From Cytophagales bacterium (GTDB lineage: Bacteria > Bacteroidota > Bacteroidia > Cytophagales > Flammeovirgaceae), in assembly GCA_025056215.1 (NCBI GenBank), contig JANWWC010000001.1, positions 962,371 through 1,026,370 on the forward strand: DNA of 64,000 nucleotides. Direction: 5' to 3'. The notes under the pieces were generated by a model. That model was not told the origin of the DNA, made no database searches, and worked only from the letters and a program-made list of their open reading frames with translations. Below, piece after piece: positions 1-8,160 of this stretch. Every line of letters begins with the position of its first letter. The stretch's first letter is position 1. Both the position numbers and the translations under genes were made by a program.

Positions 1-287
1 ATGACGAATTTTATTTAGTGCGCTCTGGCAATCTGGTCGATAACAAATCTGCAAAAGAAATGAAAGAACGCGCTGAATTTATCAATAGTCTCTCTGAGGA
101 AGAACTCAAGGAATATTACAAAGCCCAACGCAAAATGCCTCAACGAGAAGGAAAACCAGGTGCAAACTTAGGATTTATCGACATGCGCCGCAAATCTGGA
201 TACCCCCTAGAAGTCTATTTTGAACCAGTTGACGATCAACACTCTTTTTATGTTTTATCTGTAAAAGTGAAAAAAAATAGTGTATAA
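1..287 (+). CDS. SiaB-like protein kinase, C-terminal part (gene cut by window edge)
   Basis: The reading frame is open from base 3 through the window edge, so the start lies outside. A GTG at base 18 lies in frame but is probably an internal valine, because the preceding codons (DEFYL) continue the fold. The tail has the pattern expected of the SiaB family (DUF6272), including GANLGFIDMRRKSG and a closing beta strand. In Pseudomonas, SiaB is a GHKL-like kinase that phosphorylates SiaC, which controls a diguanylate cyclase and biofilm formation. The next gene, 19 bp downstream, is a SiaC homologue, which strongly supports the call. The ATP-binding part is not in the window. Family assignment is from recognition of the tail plus context. 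Confidence 0.75.
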   Translation, partial: DEFYLVRSGNLVDNKSAKEMKERAEFINSLSEEELKEYYKAQRKMPQREGKPGANLGFIDMRRKSGYPLEVYFEPVDDQHSFYVLSVKVKKNSV

Positions 288-306
288 ATAAAACCTGCAT
301 AGCAAA

Positions 307-690
307 ATGGAAGATTTTCATATCAAAGGCTCTACATACATTCCAACCATCAATTTTAACGCCGAAACAGGTGTTTTAGAAATCGAGGGAGAGTCTTACC
401 ATGAATATACCATCGAGTTTTTCCAACCTGTATTCGAGTGGTTGCGCAAATACTTAGAAACTCCCGGACGTACGATTACCTTCAATTTTCGTATGTCTTA
501 CTTTAATACAAGTTCTTCGCGACGCTTTTTGGAGATTCTTACTATGCTAGAAGAGTATCAACGCGAAAAAAATGGAAAAGTAACTGTAAACTGGTATTAC
601 GAAGAAAATGATGTAGATATGCTCGAAAGTGGAGAAGAATACGCCGATGACGTAGATTTGCCATTTAATCTTATTGCTTACTCATCTTAA
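307..690 (+). CDS. SiaC-family regulatory phosphoprotein (DUF1987)
   Basis: A 127-residue soluble protein, full length for the SiaC/DUF1987 family, starting 19 bp after the SiaB-like gene. The conserved patch is FRMSYFNTSSSRRF at about residues 61-74. Its threonine at position 68 corresponds to the threonine I recall as the phosphosite in Pseudomonas SiaC. In the known pathway SiaB phosphorylates SiaC, the PP2C phosphatase SiaA removes the phosphate, and unmodified SiaC activates a diguanylate cyclase. No cyclase is seen in this window, but two SpoIIE/PP2C proteins occur 17-26 kb away. In Cytophagales such pairs are common and their target is often unknown. The gene ends in a hairpin terminator. 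Confidence 0.85.
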   Translation: MEDFHIKGSTYIPTINFNAETGVLEIEGESYHEYTIEFFQPVFEWLRKYLETPGRTITFNFRMSYFNTSSSRRFLEILTMLEEYQREKNGKVTVNWYYEENDVDMLESGEEYADDVDLPFNLIAYSS

Positions 691-696
691 GTTTTG

Positions 697-730
697 AAGC
701 CGAACAAAAAAATTTAAGTTCGGCTTTTAA
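697..730 (+). terminator. Rho-independent terminator between siaC and the symporter gene
   Basis: A 9-bp perfect inverted repeat (697-705 with 718-726) is separated by a 12-base A/T-rich loop and followed by a short TTAA. It starts 7 bp after the SiaC stop. The stop codon of the opposite-strand symporter gene (714-716) lies in the loop, so the hairpin probably serves the convergent pair in both directions. Confidence 0.7.
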
Positions 731-2159
731 TTATCCACAGCCCTAAAAAGGTTAACAATCCATTAATAATAAGCAGTTCTACTCCCAACGTATAGCCCGC
801 AAGCCATGCGGGTGCTTTTTGTTCAAGCACAAAACAAAGTATAGGAGCTATAAAAGCTACTAACGGAACAAATGGTTCTCGTAAAGAGTATGATGTAAAA
901 ATGCCAAAAGAGAAAATTCCTAAGAGAGGTCCATAAGTGTAACTTGCAGCCTTAAAAATAGCTTCAATTACGGTTTTATTGCCAAATTTCTCAAATCCTA
1001 TAATTATCATCATCATTGCCAGAGAAAAGCCTACATGAATCACTTTTCTAAAAATCAGTTTTTGATTTGTAGATAGATACTTTTTTTCTATTTTCAAAAT
1101 ATCTATATAAAAAGAGGTCGTGAGTGCAGTCAAAGCTGAATCAGCACTCGAGTAAGCAGCAGCAATTACTCCAATTAAAAAAACAATAGCTGCAAAAGTT
1201 CCTAAATGATGTTTAGCAAGAAAAGGAAATAGTTCATCTCCTTGTAAAGAGAGTCCCAAAGAATCGTGATAATGCCATAAAACCACTCCCAAACTCAAAA
1301 ACAAAATGTTTACAGGTAACAAACTCACACTGAAAGTTATCATGTTTCGCTGAGCATCTTGAAGAGTTTTACAAGTGAGATTTTTTTGCATCATATCTTG
1401 ATCCAATCCAGTCATAGCGATAGCGATGAACATGCCTCCCAAAAATTGCTTTACAAAAAATTGCTTACTAGTCCAATCCCAAACTAGCATAAATGAGTAT
1501 TTACTTTGAGCAATCCAACTCGGAATTTCATTCCAATCGATAGATAATTGTTTAGTTACCAAATAGATAGTTATTATAACCGATAAAAGCATAAAAATTG
1601 TTTGAAACACATCTGTCCATAGTACTGTTTGAATCCCTCCGCGAAACGTATAAAGCCAAATAAGTATTACAGTTCCTATCACGTTCCAAACGAAAGGAAT
1701 TTGAAGCTCTTCAAAAAGGAACATTTGTAGTACTTTTGCTACCAAAAATAGCCTAAAAGAAGCGCCAATAAGTCTAGAAAGAATAAAAAAAGAAGCGCCT
1801 GTTAAATAAGTAATGTTTCCAAACCTTTTTTCGAGGTACGTATAAATAGAAATCAAATTTAGTTTGTAATAAATAGGTAATAATACAAAAGCAATGACTC
1901 CATACCCTGCCAAATAGCCCATTACCATTTGCATGTAAGTCCAACCTGTAGTTTTCACCCATCCAGGTACAGAAATAAACGTAACCCCTGATAAAGAAGC
2001 CCCAATCATTCCGAAAGCTACAGCAGTCCAAGGTGCTTTTCGATTAGCACGAAAGAATGTAAAATTGCTATCTGCTTGTCCTCGAGTAGTAAGATAGGCA
2101 ATCAAAACAATAAGCAAGAAATAAACTGATATTAACAACAATACTCCGAGAGGACTCAT
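714..2159 (-). CDS. Sodium:solute symporter (SSS family)
   Basis: A 481-residue polytopic inner-membrane protein with about 13 hydrophobic segments, matching the sodium/solute symporter family. The N-terminal region after the first helix has the typical GMIGASLSGVTFISVPG stretch at about residues 51-67. A later AAAYSSADSALTALT stretch is characteristic of the family's sodium-site helix. The substrate cannot be read from sequence. It starts 5 bp after the stop of the giant histidine kinase, so the two are probably co-transcribed and the kinase could sense or regulate uptake (inference). The ATG at 2159 gives a normal N-terminus. Confidence 0.85.
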   Translation of the reverse strand: MSPLGVLLLISVYFLLIVLIAYLTTRGQADSNFTFFRANRKAPWTAVAFGMIGASLSGVTFISVPGWVKTTGWTYMQMVMGYLAGYGVIAFVLLPIYYKLNLISIYTYLEKRFGNITYLTGASFFILSRLIGASFRLFLVAKVLQMFLFEELQIPFVWNVIGTVILIWLYTFRGGIQTVLWTDVFQTIFMLLSVIITIYLVTKQLSIDWNEIPSWIAQSKYSFMLVWDWTSKQFFVKQFLGGMFIAIAMTGLDQDMMQKNLTCKTLQDAQRNMITFSVSLLPVNILFLSLGVVLWHYHDSLGLSLQGDELFPFLAKHHLGTFAAIVFLIGVIAAAYSSADSALTALTTSFYIDILKIEKKYLSTNQKLIFRKVIHVGFSLAMMMIIIGFEKFGNKTVIEAIFKAASYTYGPLLGIFSFGIFTSYSLREPFVPLVAFIAPILCFVLEQKAPAWLAGYTLGVELLIINGLLTFLGLWIIKSRT

Positions 2160-2164
2160 AAGAT

Positions 2165-5100
2165 TTAAGTTTCAACAATAGGGATTTCGATAAAAAAAGA
2201 AGTTCCTACATTGAGCTCTGTTTCAAACCATAAGTTTCCGCCAATATGGTCGATAGTAAATTTGGCAACTGATAATCCGATTCCAGAACCTGTAGATTTT
2301 GTAGTAAAATGACGCAAGAAGATTTTTCCTTGAATTTCTTCTGGAATACCACTTCCATTGTCTTTAATCTGGATTCGAACTCGTTTTTGAGAAGTCTTAA
2401 AAGCTCTTAATAAAATTTCAGGTCTTCTTCCCTCTGGAACCGCTTGAATAGCATTTAATAACAAATTTGTAATAATTCTGTTGATTTGTTGGTAGTCTGC
2501 CAAAATAAAATAAGGCTCGTCAGGAATATCGGAAATAAAATCAATCATCGGATTAGAAGAAAAAATAATTGCTTGATTTCTAAGGATTTCATTGATATCA
2601 AATTTTTCTTCTTGTGGAAGTGGAAGAGCCGCAAAAGTAGAAAACGACGAAATGACTTCGCTCACTATATCCAACTGAGCAATTACGGAGGCTAACGATT
2701 TTTTAATATACTCTGGTTCATGTTCTAACAGTCGCTGTAGTTGTTGAAGATGCAATTTCATGGGCGTAAGAGGATTCTTAATTTCATGGGCAGCCTGCTT
2801 GGCAAATTCACGCCATGCCATTTCTTTTTCGTTGCGCGCCAACTTGACGCGACTTTCTTCGAGTTGTATTAACATTCGATTATAAGCATTTACCAACAAT
2901 CCGATTTCATCGTTAGAAGAATACTCTATTGGCTGATTGTGTTGCGCAAAATCAGTTTGTCTCAATTTATGAGCAATAATAGTAAGAGGTTGTGTCAGTT
3001 TTTTAGCTACCAAGTAAGAAACAGAAAGTAAAATAATAAAAGTCATTGCAAAAAGTTGGATAATCGTCGTAATTACATCAATAATTTGTTTGTCAGTTTT
3101 AAACTTGTGCCCAAAAAACGGAATGCCAATATATCCTAAAATGCTTCCATCTCGATGAGACTTAATGCTCACATACACAGAACTGTATTGAAAATCTCCA
3201 ATACTTTCTTCCATGATAACGTTATCCATTTTGCGATAATTGAGCTGTGCATAAGCTACAGGATTAATAAGAGTAGCTAACAAATTATTTTCGTACATAT
3301 AAAGTTGACTAGCAGTAAGCAAAGTGCCTTCACTGTTAAAAACATTTATATCAGATTGTGTAAGTTTGGCAATCTCAGAAACTGTTTCGCTAAACTTGGC
3401 AGTATCCAACTGCTTTTGTAGCAAAGCATCTGTTTCGTCAATAATTTCTGCGCTAGCGATATAAGCTTTTTCAATATAGTAGCGCTTAGTTTCTTCAGTG
3501 TGTGCTTTGTTAATAATGCTGACCGTAAGAATGCTCACTACTACTAAAGGAAGAAAAAAAGCCAGATTCAAATACAACTGAATTTTTACTGTAAAGTTTG
3601 TACTGTACTGGCTTCTACCAGTATACGGATATAACACGATACCTACCAGATACACAAAAATAAGAATCAAGAAAAAAGTAGAAGCGTTTGCTAAAATATT
3701 GGAAAGCGGATAAAGTTTTGAGGTAATGATAATTGTTTTTCCTTTATCGTCAGTAATTTTAAGATGATGATGTTGAGAAGTTGCGTATTCAGATACATTC
3801 ATATTTGTTGGAAAAACCTTTAAAAGTTGGGTATCGTACACGTAATCGCCATAGCTGTACAAAAATTGTTGGTTGTAAAATACTGCATAACTGTATATGT
3901 CTGAATCTATGTTACCAGCAGCTAATTTTTTATCAAGAAAAAAAAGAGAAGATGGAGTGTAAGTAATGATTTTTTTTTGCTTGAGTTCTAAGACAATAAA
4001 TCCTACAGCATCGCTCGGTTGTTTTTGAAACAACTTAATGAAACACCAATATTTTTTAGTATCGTTTTGTAAGTTACCATCAATAAAAACATTCTGAAAC
4101 TCAGTGGCAAATTGCATTTGTTGATACTGCTGAAAAAGATTTTCGTAAGTTTCTGTTGTATTAAGCCCAATTCCATTTTCATCAAAAAGCCATACAATAA
4201 CATCGTATTTATCGAAATATCTGTTTAAATATAGTCGTTTGATTCTTTTAGGAATATCTTGCCATCTCATGCCCGCTAAATCTCTATCTTCTTGAATCCG
4301 TAGACTCATTCTATTTAAAAAATATTCTGCCAATACATCTTTTTCGACCATAACTTTATTGGCAAATGCTTTTTTTTCAATAACTTCTTTTTGTTGATGA
4401 AAATAATACACAGCAACTGCAGCAATCAAAGCACAAAAAACAGCGTGTAATACTATCCCCAAAAAATACTCATATCCTAATACTTTGAACGCACCTGCTT
4501 TCATGCGGAATAGAAAAAAAGCTGCATAGGAGATAATCAAAAATAATATTGTTAAAGGATTTTGAAACATGTGCCATAACAACCCAAATATTAAGGTACA
4601 AATTGACCAAACTCCCCAAGTACCCTGTAAAAAATGGAGACTCCTCCCCTTCCAGTGATTCCAGCTAAAAGTCAGAACTCCCAAAAAAGGACGTCCACTC
4701 AACTTGAGGCATATCTTGAGAGCCACAAACATGGCTATAAAAAAAAGAAAAGAAGATGCCGAAAATATAAGCATCGCCAACCAACGACCTGCCGCTGGAC
4801 TGACTGTTTCAGTGATATCTAACGAAACCTTTGAATTGAAAAAAAGACTCTTGAGGATATAATACATCATAAATCCGCTGGCATATGCTGCCGACAGCAA
4901 CAGACATGCAATCAAAAAACGATGATACTGAGGTAGTTTTAAAAAACGCTTGTAAGGCAACAACTTAGGATAATGTTGCCAGAAAACAAGACTTAAAGCT
5001 AACAAAACAAAAAAATTCAAAAACGAGTCTCCTAAAGAAGGAAACAGCTTTGAAGAGGCGTATAATTCAGGGTGAAACAGTTTCCATTCTGTACTATGAA

Positions 5101-5881
5101 AAGGAAACTCGAACCACATCATGAATAGCCGTCCGATTATCAAACTTCCTGCTAAAAAAGCAAAAGAACGGCGTGGGTATTTTTTGTAATATCTTCTGTA
5201 TACAACGATAATTTCTGCCAAAAATCCTAATATTACTGCTATTGCAAACCATTGCTCAAATTCTTTAGTAGAGCGAATAACAAGCGGAGAATCTAGGAAA
5301 ACTAATGAAAATAAATAGGTTTTGTAAAGTCCGTACACTGATAATTCATCAGGAATTCCGAAAGTAATTTGAGGAGTTTGGTCGGGAAAAATAATAGGAT
5401 TGTATTGCGAACGCAAAAACTCGTGTTGGATTCTGTATTTCCTATAAATGGGAATAACAGTCGCTAGCTCATATTCAATTCGATGAATATTAAAAAAAGT
5501 TTTATGTACTAAAAAAATACCGTCTTGCGTACGAATGCAATTTTCAATTAAATAGCCCTGCAAATCTCTGTACCCTAGGTGAAAATTATAATCTGTCCAA
5601 AATACTAATTTACGATTGTGGAAAATATAAACAGGATATGGATAAATATCTTCTGACAGTTCATAAAACGAACTTCCATTTCTAAGCTTTTGCTTTATTC
5701 GAAACACTATATCGAGTGCTTTGCGAGATTCTGCATGAATACGCTTTTCTACTTCTTCTACATATTCTTTTTCTGTTAAATACTGATGAGAAAAAAAACG
5801 AATTCCTATCAACAAGCCCAACACTACCAGAGAAACGGATGCAAAAGGATAGGTTCGAAAAAAATCTTGAAAGTATTTCAC
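2165..5881 (-). CDS. Very large membrane sensor histidine kinase (NtrY-like C-terminus)
   Basis: A 1238-residue protein with a GTG start. A first helix (about 12-28) is followed by an extracytoplasmic region, a multi-helix membrane module (about 210-500), a second soluble region, another helix near 760, a third sensor region, and a helix that leads into a HAMP domain (about 955-1010). The kinase core has the phospho-acceptor His at about 1032 (AHEIKNPLTPMKLHL), the N-box (NLLLNAIQAVPEG), G1 box DNGSGIP and G2 box GSGIGLS. This C-terminal arrangement matches NtrY-type kinases of Bacteroidota. The long multi-module N-terminus is unusual for E. coli-style kinases but occurs in this phylum. No response regulator lies adjacent. 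It sits 5 bp upstream of the symporter gene. Confidence 0.85.
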   Translation of the reverse strand: MKYFQDFFRTYPFASVSLVVLGLLIGIRFFSHQYLTEKEYVEEVEKRIHAESRKALDIVFRIKQKLRNGSSFYELSEDIYPYPVYIFHNRKLVFWTDYNFHLGYRDLQGYLIENCIRTQDGIFLVHKTFFNIHRIEYELATVIPIYRKYRIQHEFLRSQYNPIIFPDQTPQITFGIPDELSVYGLYKTYLFSLVFLDSPLVIRSTKEFEQWFAIAVILGFLAEIIVVYRRYYKKYPRRSFAFLAGSLIIGRLFMMWFEFPFHSTEWKLFHPELYASSKLFPSLGDSFLNFFVLLALSLVFWQHYPKLLPYKRFLKLPQYHRFLIACLLLSAAYASGFMMYYILKSLFFNSKVSLDITETVSPAAGRWLAMLIFSASSFLFFIAMFVALKICLKLSGRPFLGVLTFSWNHWKGRSLHFLQGTWGVWSICTLIFGLLWHMFQNPLTILFLIISYAAFFLFRMKAGAFKVLGYEYFLGIVLHAVFCALIAAVAVYYFHQQKEVIEKKAFANKVMVEKDVLAEYFLNRMSLRIQEDRDLAGMRWQDIPKRIKRLYLNRYFDKYDVIVWLFDENGIGLNTTETYENLFQQYQQMQFATEFQNVFIDGNLQNDTKKYWCFIKLFQKQPSDAVGFIVLELKQKKIITYTPSSLFFLDKKLAAGNIDSDIYSYAVFYNQQFLYSYGDYVYDTQLLKVFPTNMNVSEYATSQHHHLKITDDKGKTIIITSKLYPLSNILANASTFFLILIFVYLVGIVLYPYTGRSQYSTNFTVKIQLYLNLAFFLPLVVVSILTVSIINKAHTEETKRYYIEKAYIASAEIIDETDALLQKQLDTAKFSETVSEIAKLTQSDINVFNSEGTLLTASQLYMYENNLLATLINPVAYAQLNYRKMDNVIMEESIGDFQYSSVYVSIKSHRDGSILGYIGIPFFGHKFKTDKQIIDVITTIIQLFAMTFIILLSVSYLVAKKLTQPLTIIAHKLRQTDFAQHNQPIEYSSNDEIGLLVNAYNRMLIQLEESRVKLARNEKEMAWREFAKQAAHEIKNPLTPMKLHLQQLQRLLEHEPEYIKKSLASVIAQLDIVSEVISSFSTFAALPLPQEEKFDINEILRNQAIIFSSNPMIDFISDIPDEPYFILADYQQINRIITNLLLNAIQAVPEGRRPEILLRAFKTSQKRVRIQIKDNGSGIPEEIQGKIFLRHFTTKSTGSGIGLSVAKFTIDHIGGNLWFETELNVGTSFFIEIPIVET

Positions 5882-5914
5882 AGAATTTTCTTTTTACGAA
5901 ATTAAAAATTTTCT

Positions 5915-5922
5915 TATATTTG
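5915..5922 (+). promoter_or_regulatory. Bacteroidota-type -7 box upstream of clpS
   Basis: TATATTTG matches the Bacteroidota sigma-A -7 consensus TAnnTTTG. It lies 43 bp before the clpS ATG, between divergently transcribed genes. The upstream region is only T-rich (around 5890-5896) and has no clean TTTG -33 element, so the call rests on the -7 box and position. Confidence 0.45.
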
Positions 5923-5964
5923 GATTGAAATTTAGGCGTTTTACAGTAATAAAACAAAAACTGT

Positions 5965-6270
5965 ATGAACATGGCAACTCTTTGGGAATTCGACACAGAT
6001 ACTGATATTCTAAAAGATGAAACCACAGATACGGAACAAACAAGAATGTATGGATTGGTTTTGTATAACGACGATGTAAACACATTTGACTATGTTATTG
6101 AAGTACTAATGGAAATCTGCGGGCATACTTTTGAACAAGCAGACCAATGTGCTCATATTGTTCACTACTGCGGAAAATGCACCGTAAAAACAGGAAGCTA
6201 CCGAAAATTAGTACCTATGCGCCAAGCTTTATGCGACAGGCATCTTTCAGCAGAGGTAGAACCTTTATAA
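5965..6270 (+). CDS. clpS: ATP-dependent Clp protease adaptor ClpS
   Basis: A 101-residue cytoplasmic adaptor that delivers N-degron substrates to ClpA/ClpC. The core has the diagnostic LVLYNDDVNTFDYVIEVL segment (about residues 33-50), whose NDD loop forms the N-end residue pocket. HTFEQADQCAHIVHYCGKC follows at about 54-72, in the form usual for Bacteroidota. A second in-frame ATG three codons in could also start it. Its partner protease subunit ClpP is encoded about 10 kb away in this window; no ClpA/C is present. The 3' end overlaps the convergent ureohydrolase-like gene by 6 bp. Confidence 0.92.
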   Translation: MNMATLWEFDTDTDILKDETTDTEQTRMYGLVLYNDDVNTFDYVIEVLMEICGHTFEQADQCAHIVHYCGKCTVKTGSYRKLVPMRQALCDRHLSAEVEPL

Positions 6271-7380
6271 TTTGTCTAAAGCGCGCAGCCAGCGCTCTGG
6301 AATGTTGCCTCGGCAAGCTTCTTCATAATCTTGATAGCTGCAAGGAATGACTTTTTTGCGGTTATAAGGAACTACAGAAGGAATGGAAGTCTCTATCCAC
6401 CATTTATGGGTAATTTTGCTTTTGTAAAAAGTAATCTCTAACGAAGTATTCGGAATAGGGACAATATAGCGAATGTAAAAGTTGCTCTTAAAGGGATGAA
6501 TTTCTCTTCGATATGTAAAGCCTTCCAAAAAATACCATATCATCGATGCTACAACATGCGCGCCACGGCGAAGGGCATTATCGTGCTCAGCAGAATAGCC
6601 GTAAATCCCTATAGAAGTAAGCATTTCGCTCATACCTGCATACCAGCAAATTTGGCAAGCTTCGTCGCCTGTCAAACCAAAAGGAGAAGCATTAGGGCTT
6701 GCGAATGTATCTGCTCGCAAAGCTGCTACATCAAAGCTGAGCATATCAGTTGCTCGAATGATAGGCTCTATATCATGCTGGCGGTCGCGCATTTGTCCTA
6801 CACTCATGAGTTCAAAATTCAACTGTTGCATAATTTCTAAAATAGTAGGAGATGTCAGATGACGCTGATAAGCTAAATGCGTGTATTCCAACAAATAATT
6901 GGGACGATGAGAAAGGATTCGATGACTATGCGTAGAGTCAGAAGTATTCTCTTGTAAATCGATAGTTTTATCTACAGAAACTACTGTAATAATTTTGCCA
7001 GTCGTTTCATAACTCCAGAATTGTCCGTAATCGAGCGATTGGTCTTCCGCCAAAATAACAGTGAGAACATCATTTGTAAGACACATCTCACAAACCTCTC
7101 GAAGGCGTGCACATGTATCTTCGTAAGTGCTTCCTAAGCGCAAATTCCCCCAGTCTACTATGCGCAAAGTACGATTTAATGCTGAAAATTGATATAATTT
7201 TTGTCGTACCAAATCAGCGCTTTTGCCTATCCCTATAATAGCAATTTCTGTTTCAGAAAGTGACAGCTTTGTTTTTTGATCATAAAATACAACTGTACTG
7301 CCTAGTGCATGAGAAATGTTTTGAAAAAAATTTTTATCCTCAATAGGTTGAAAAAATAATCCGAAACTATCTTCTATCAT
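6265..7380 (-). CDS. Ureohydrolase-superfamily protein (Bacteroidota formimidoylglutamase-like, divergent)
   Basis: About 371 residues from the ATG at 7380. An upstream in-frame ATG at 7422 would add 14 residues that look non-homologous. Overall layout matches the Bacteroidota group usually annotated formimidoylglutamase/arginase: IAIIGIG near the N-terminus, EDQSLDYGQFWSYET mid-protein, LSFDVAALRAD, and a C-terminal YKSKITHKWWIE stretch. Canonical ureohydrolases carry GGDHS, DAHxD and SxDxDxxDP metal-ligand motifs. Here the equivalents read AEDQS, SVDKTIDL and SFDVAALRAD, so most His/Asp ligands are missing. Enzymatic function as a manganese ureohydrolase is therefore doubtful. No histidine-degradation (hut) genes are nearby. 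Confidence 0.7.
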   Translation of the reverse strand: MIEDSFGLFFQPIEDKNFFQNISHALGSTVVFYDQKTKLSLSETEIAIIGIGKSADLVRQKLYQFSALNRTLRIVDWGNLRLGSTYEDTCARLREVCEMCLTNDVLTVILAEDQSLDYGQFWSYETTGKIITVVSVDKTIDLQENTSDSTHSHRILSHRPNYLLEYTHLAYQRHLTSPTILEIMQQLNFELMSVGQMRDRQHDIEPIIRATDMLSFDVAALRADTFASPNASPFGLTGDEACQICWYAGMSEMLTSIGIYGYSAEHDNALRRGAHVVASMIWYFLEGFTYRREIHPFKSNFYIRYIVPIPNTSLEITFYKSKITHKWWIETSIPSVVPYNRKKVIPCSYQDYEEACRGNIPERWLRALDKL

Positions 7381-7422
7381 AGAACAAGTCACAGTTTTTA
7401 CGTAAAAGTAAAAAATTATCAT

Positions 7423-8160
7423 TCGTTTCCATACTTGCTAAAAGTTTAATGTACTTTTAATTGGATTTTTTTACATCAATCAACGTGCATCGATTAGTTT
7501 TGCTTTGATCATTAGGTAACGGTTTATTTGATAACGTTCTAAATGTTCTGACTAAGAAGTAATTCAAATGAATTACTTCTTTTTTATTTCCCCAAAAACA
7601 TTAAGCCCCCTTTTTTTACTATCAAAGCGACTTCTTTACATAAATAATCTTTCGATTTCAAGACCTAGACTTTTTAGCTATGAAATATTTTTAAAAATAG
7701 CAGGAATAAAACCAGGTGCAGGCATATGCGAATATCATAAAAAGGCACGCATTTAGTATTACAGTTCAATTAGCAGAAAACAGATATAACTTACATACTA
7801 AGTGACACAAAGAAAGCTCCACCAGTACAAACCAATATGTTTGCTTTTCTATGGAAAGGATACGAATACTTACATTCACGCTGTTTGCAACGAGAATTGT
7901 GGAGATATCAACTTAATATTTCTATGACGATAATAAGAACAAACTGGAATGCGGCTAAAAAGCAAACAACATACCTGTTGTAAAAGCTCGTCCCTTATGG
8001 TTCGCTGAATTTGGAATTTTGGTTTAAAACAGACAGTTGCTAAATCAACCTTTGTCATTTTGCGTTAATCATTTTTTTCTAAAAATAAATCTATCATTTT
8101 ACAAAAACTTTAAAAAATTTATTTTGCACAATGGAAAAAAATTAATCAAACTTTCGAACA
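7423..8160. other. Gene-poor AT-rich gap before the helicase gene
   Basis: No convincing gene in about 740 bp. The region holds a strong plus-strand terminator hairpin at 7554-7586 that has no recognised gene in front of it. There is a 69-codon open stretch at 7774-7980 (plus), with an internal ATG at 7837 and composition not obviously random, but I recognise no family. Opposite-strand frames are also broken. I read the stretch as either decayed coding sequence or a small unannotated transcript upstream of the terminator. Confidence 0.5.
7554..7590 (+). terminator. Strong rho-independent terminator with no obvious upstream gene
   Basis: A 12-bp perfect inverted repeat (7554-7565 with 7570-7581), a 4-base AAAT loop and an immediate T-run. 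It is oriented for plus-strand transcription, but the nearest upstream plus gene is clpS, 1.3 kb away beyond an opposite-strand gene. Confidence 0.75.

Noticed and set aside
5682..6083. 133-residue minus ORF overlapping histidine kinase N-terminus and clpS
   Set aside because: Overlaps two well-supported genes; no homology-like character.
7568..7756. 62-residue plus-strand ORF near the strong terminator
   Set aside because: It begins inside the hairpin, has no family resemblance, and lies after the terminator.
7876..8058. 60-residue minus-strand ORF upstream of the helicase
   Set aside because: No recognisable product and competing plus-strand frame; cannot be supported as a gene.
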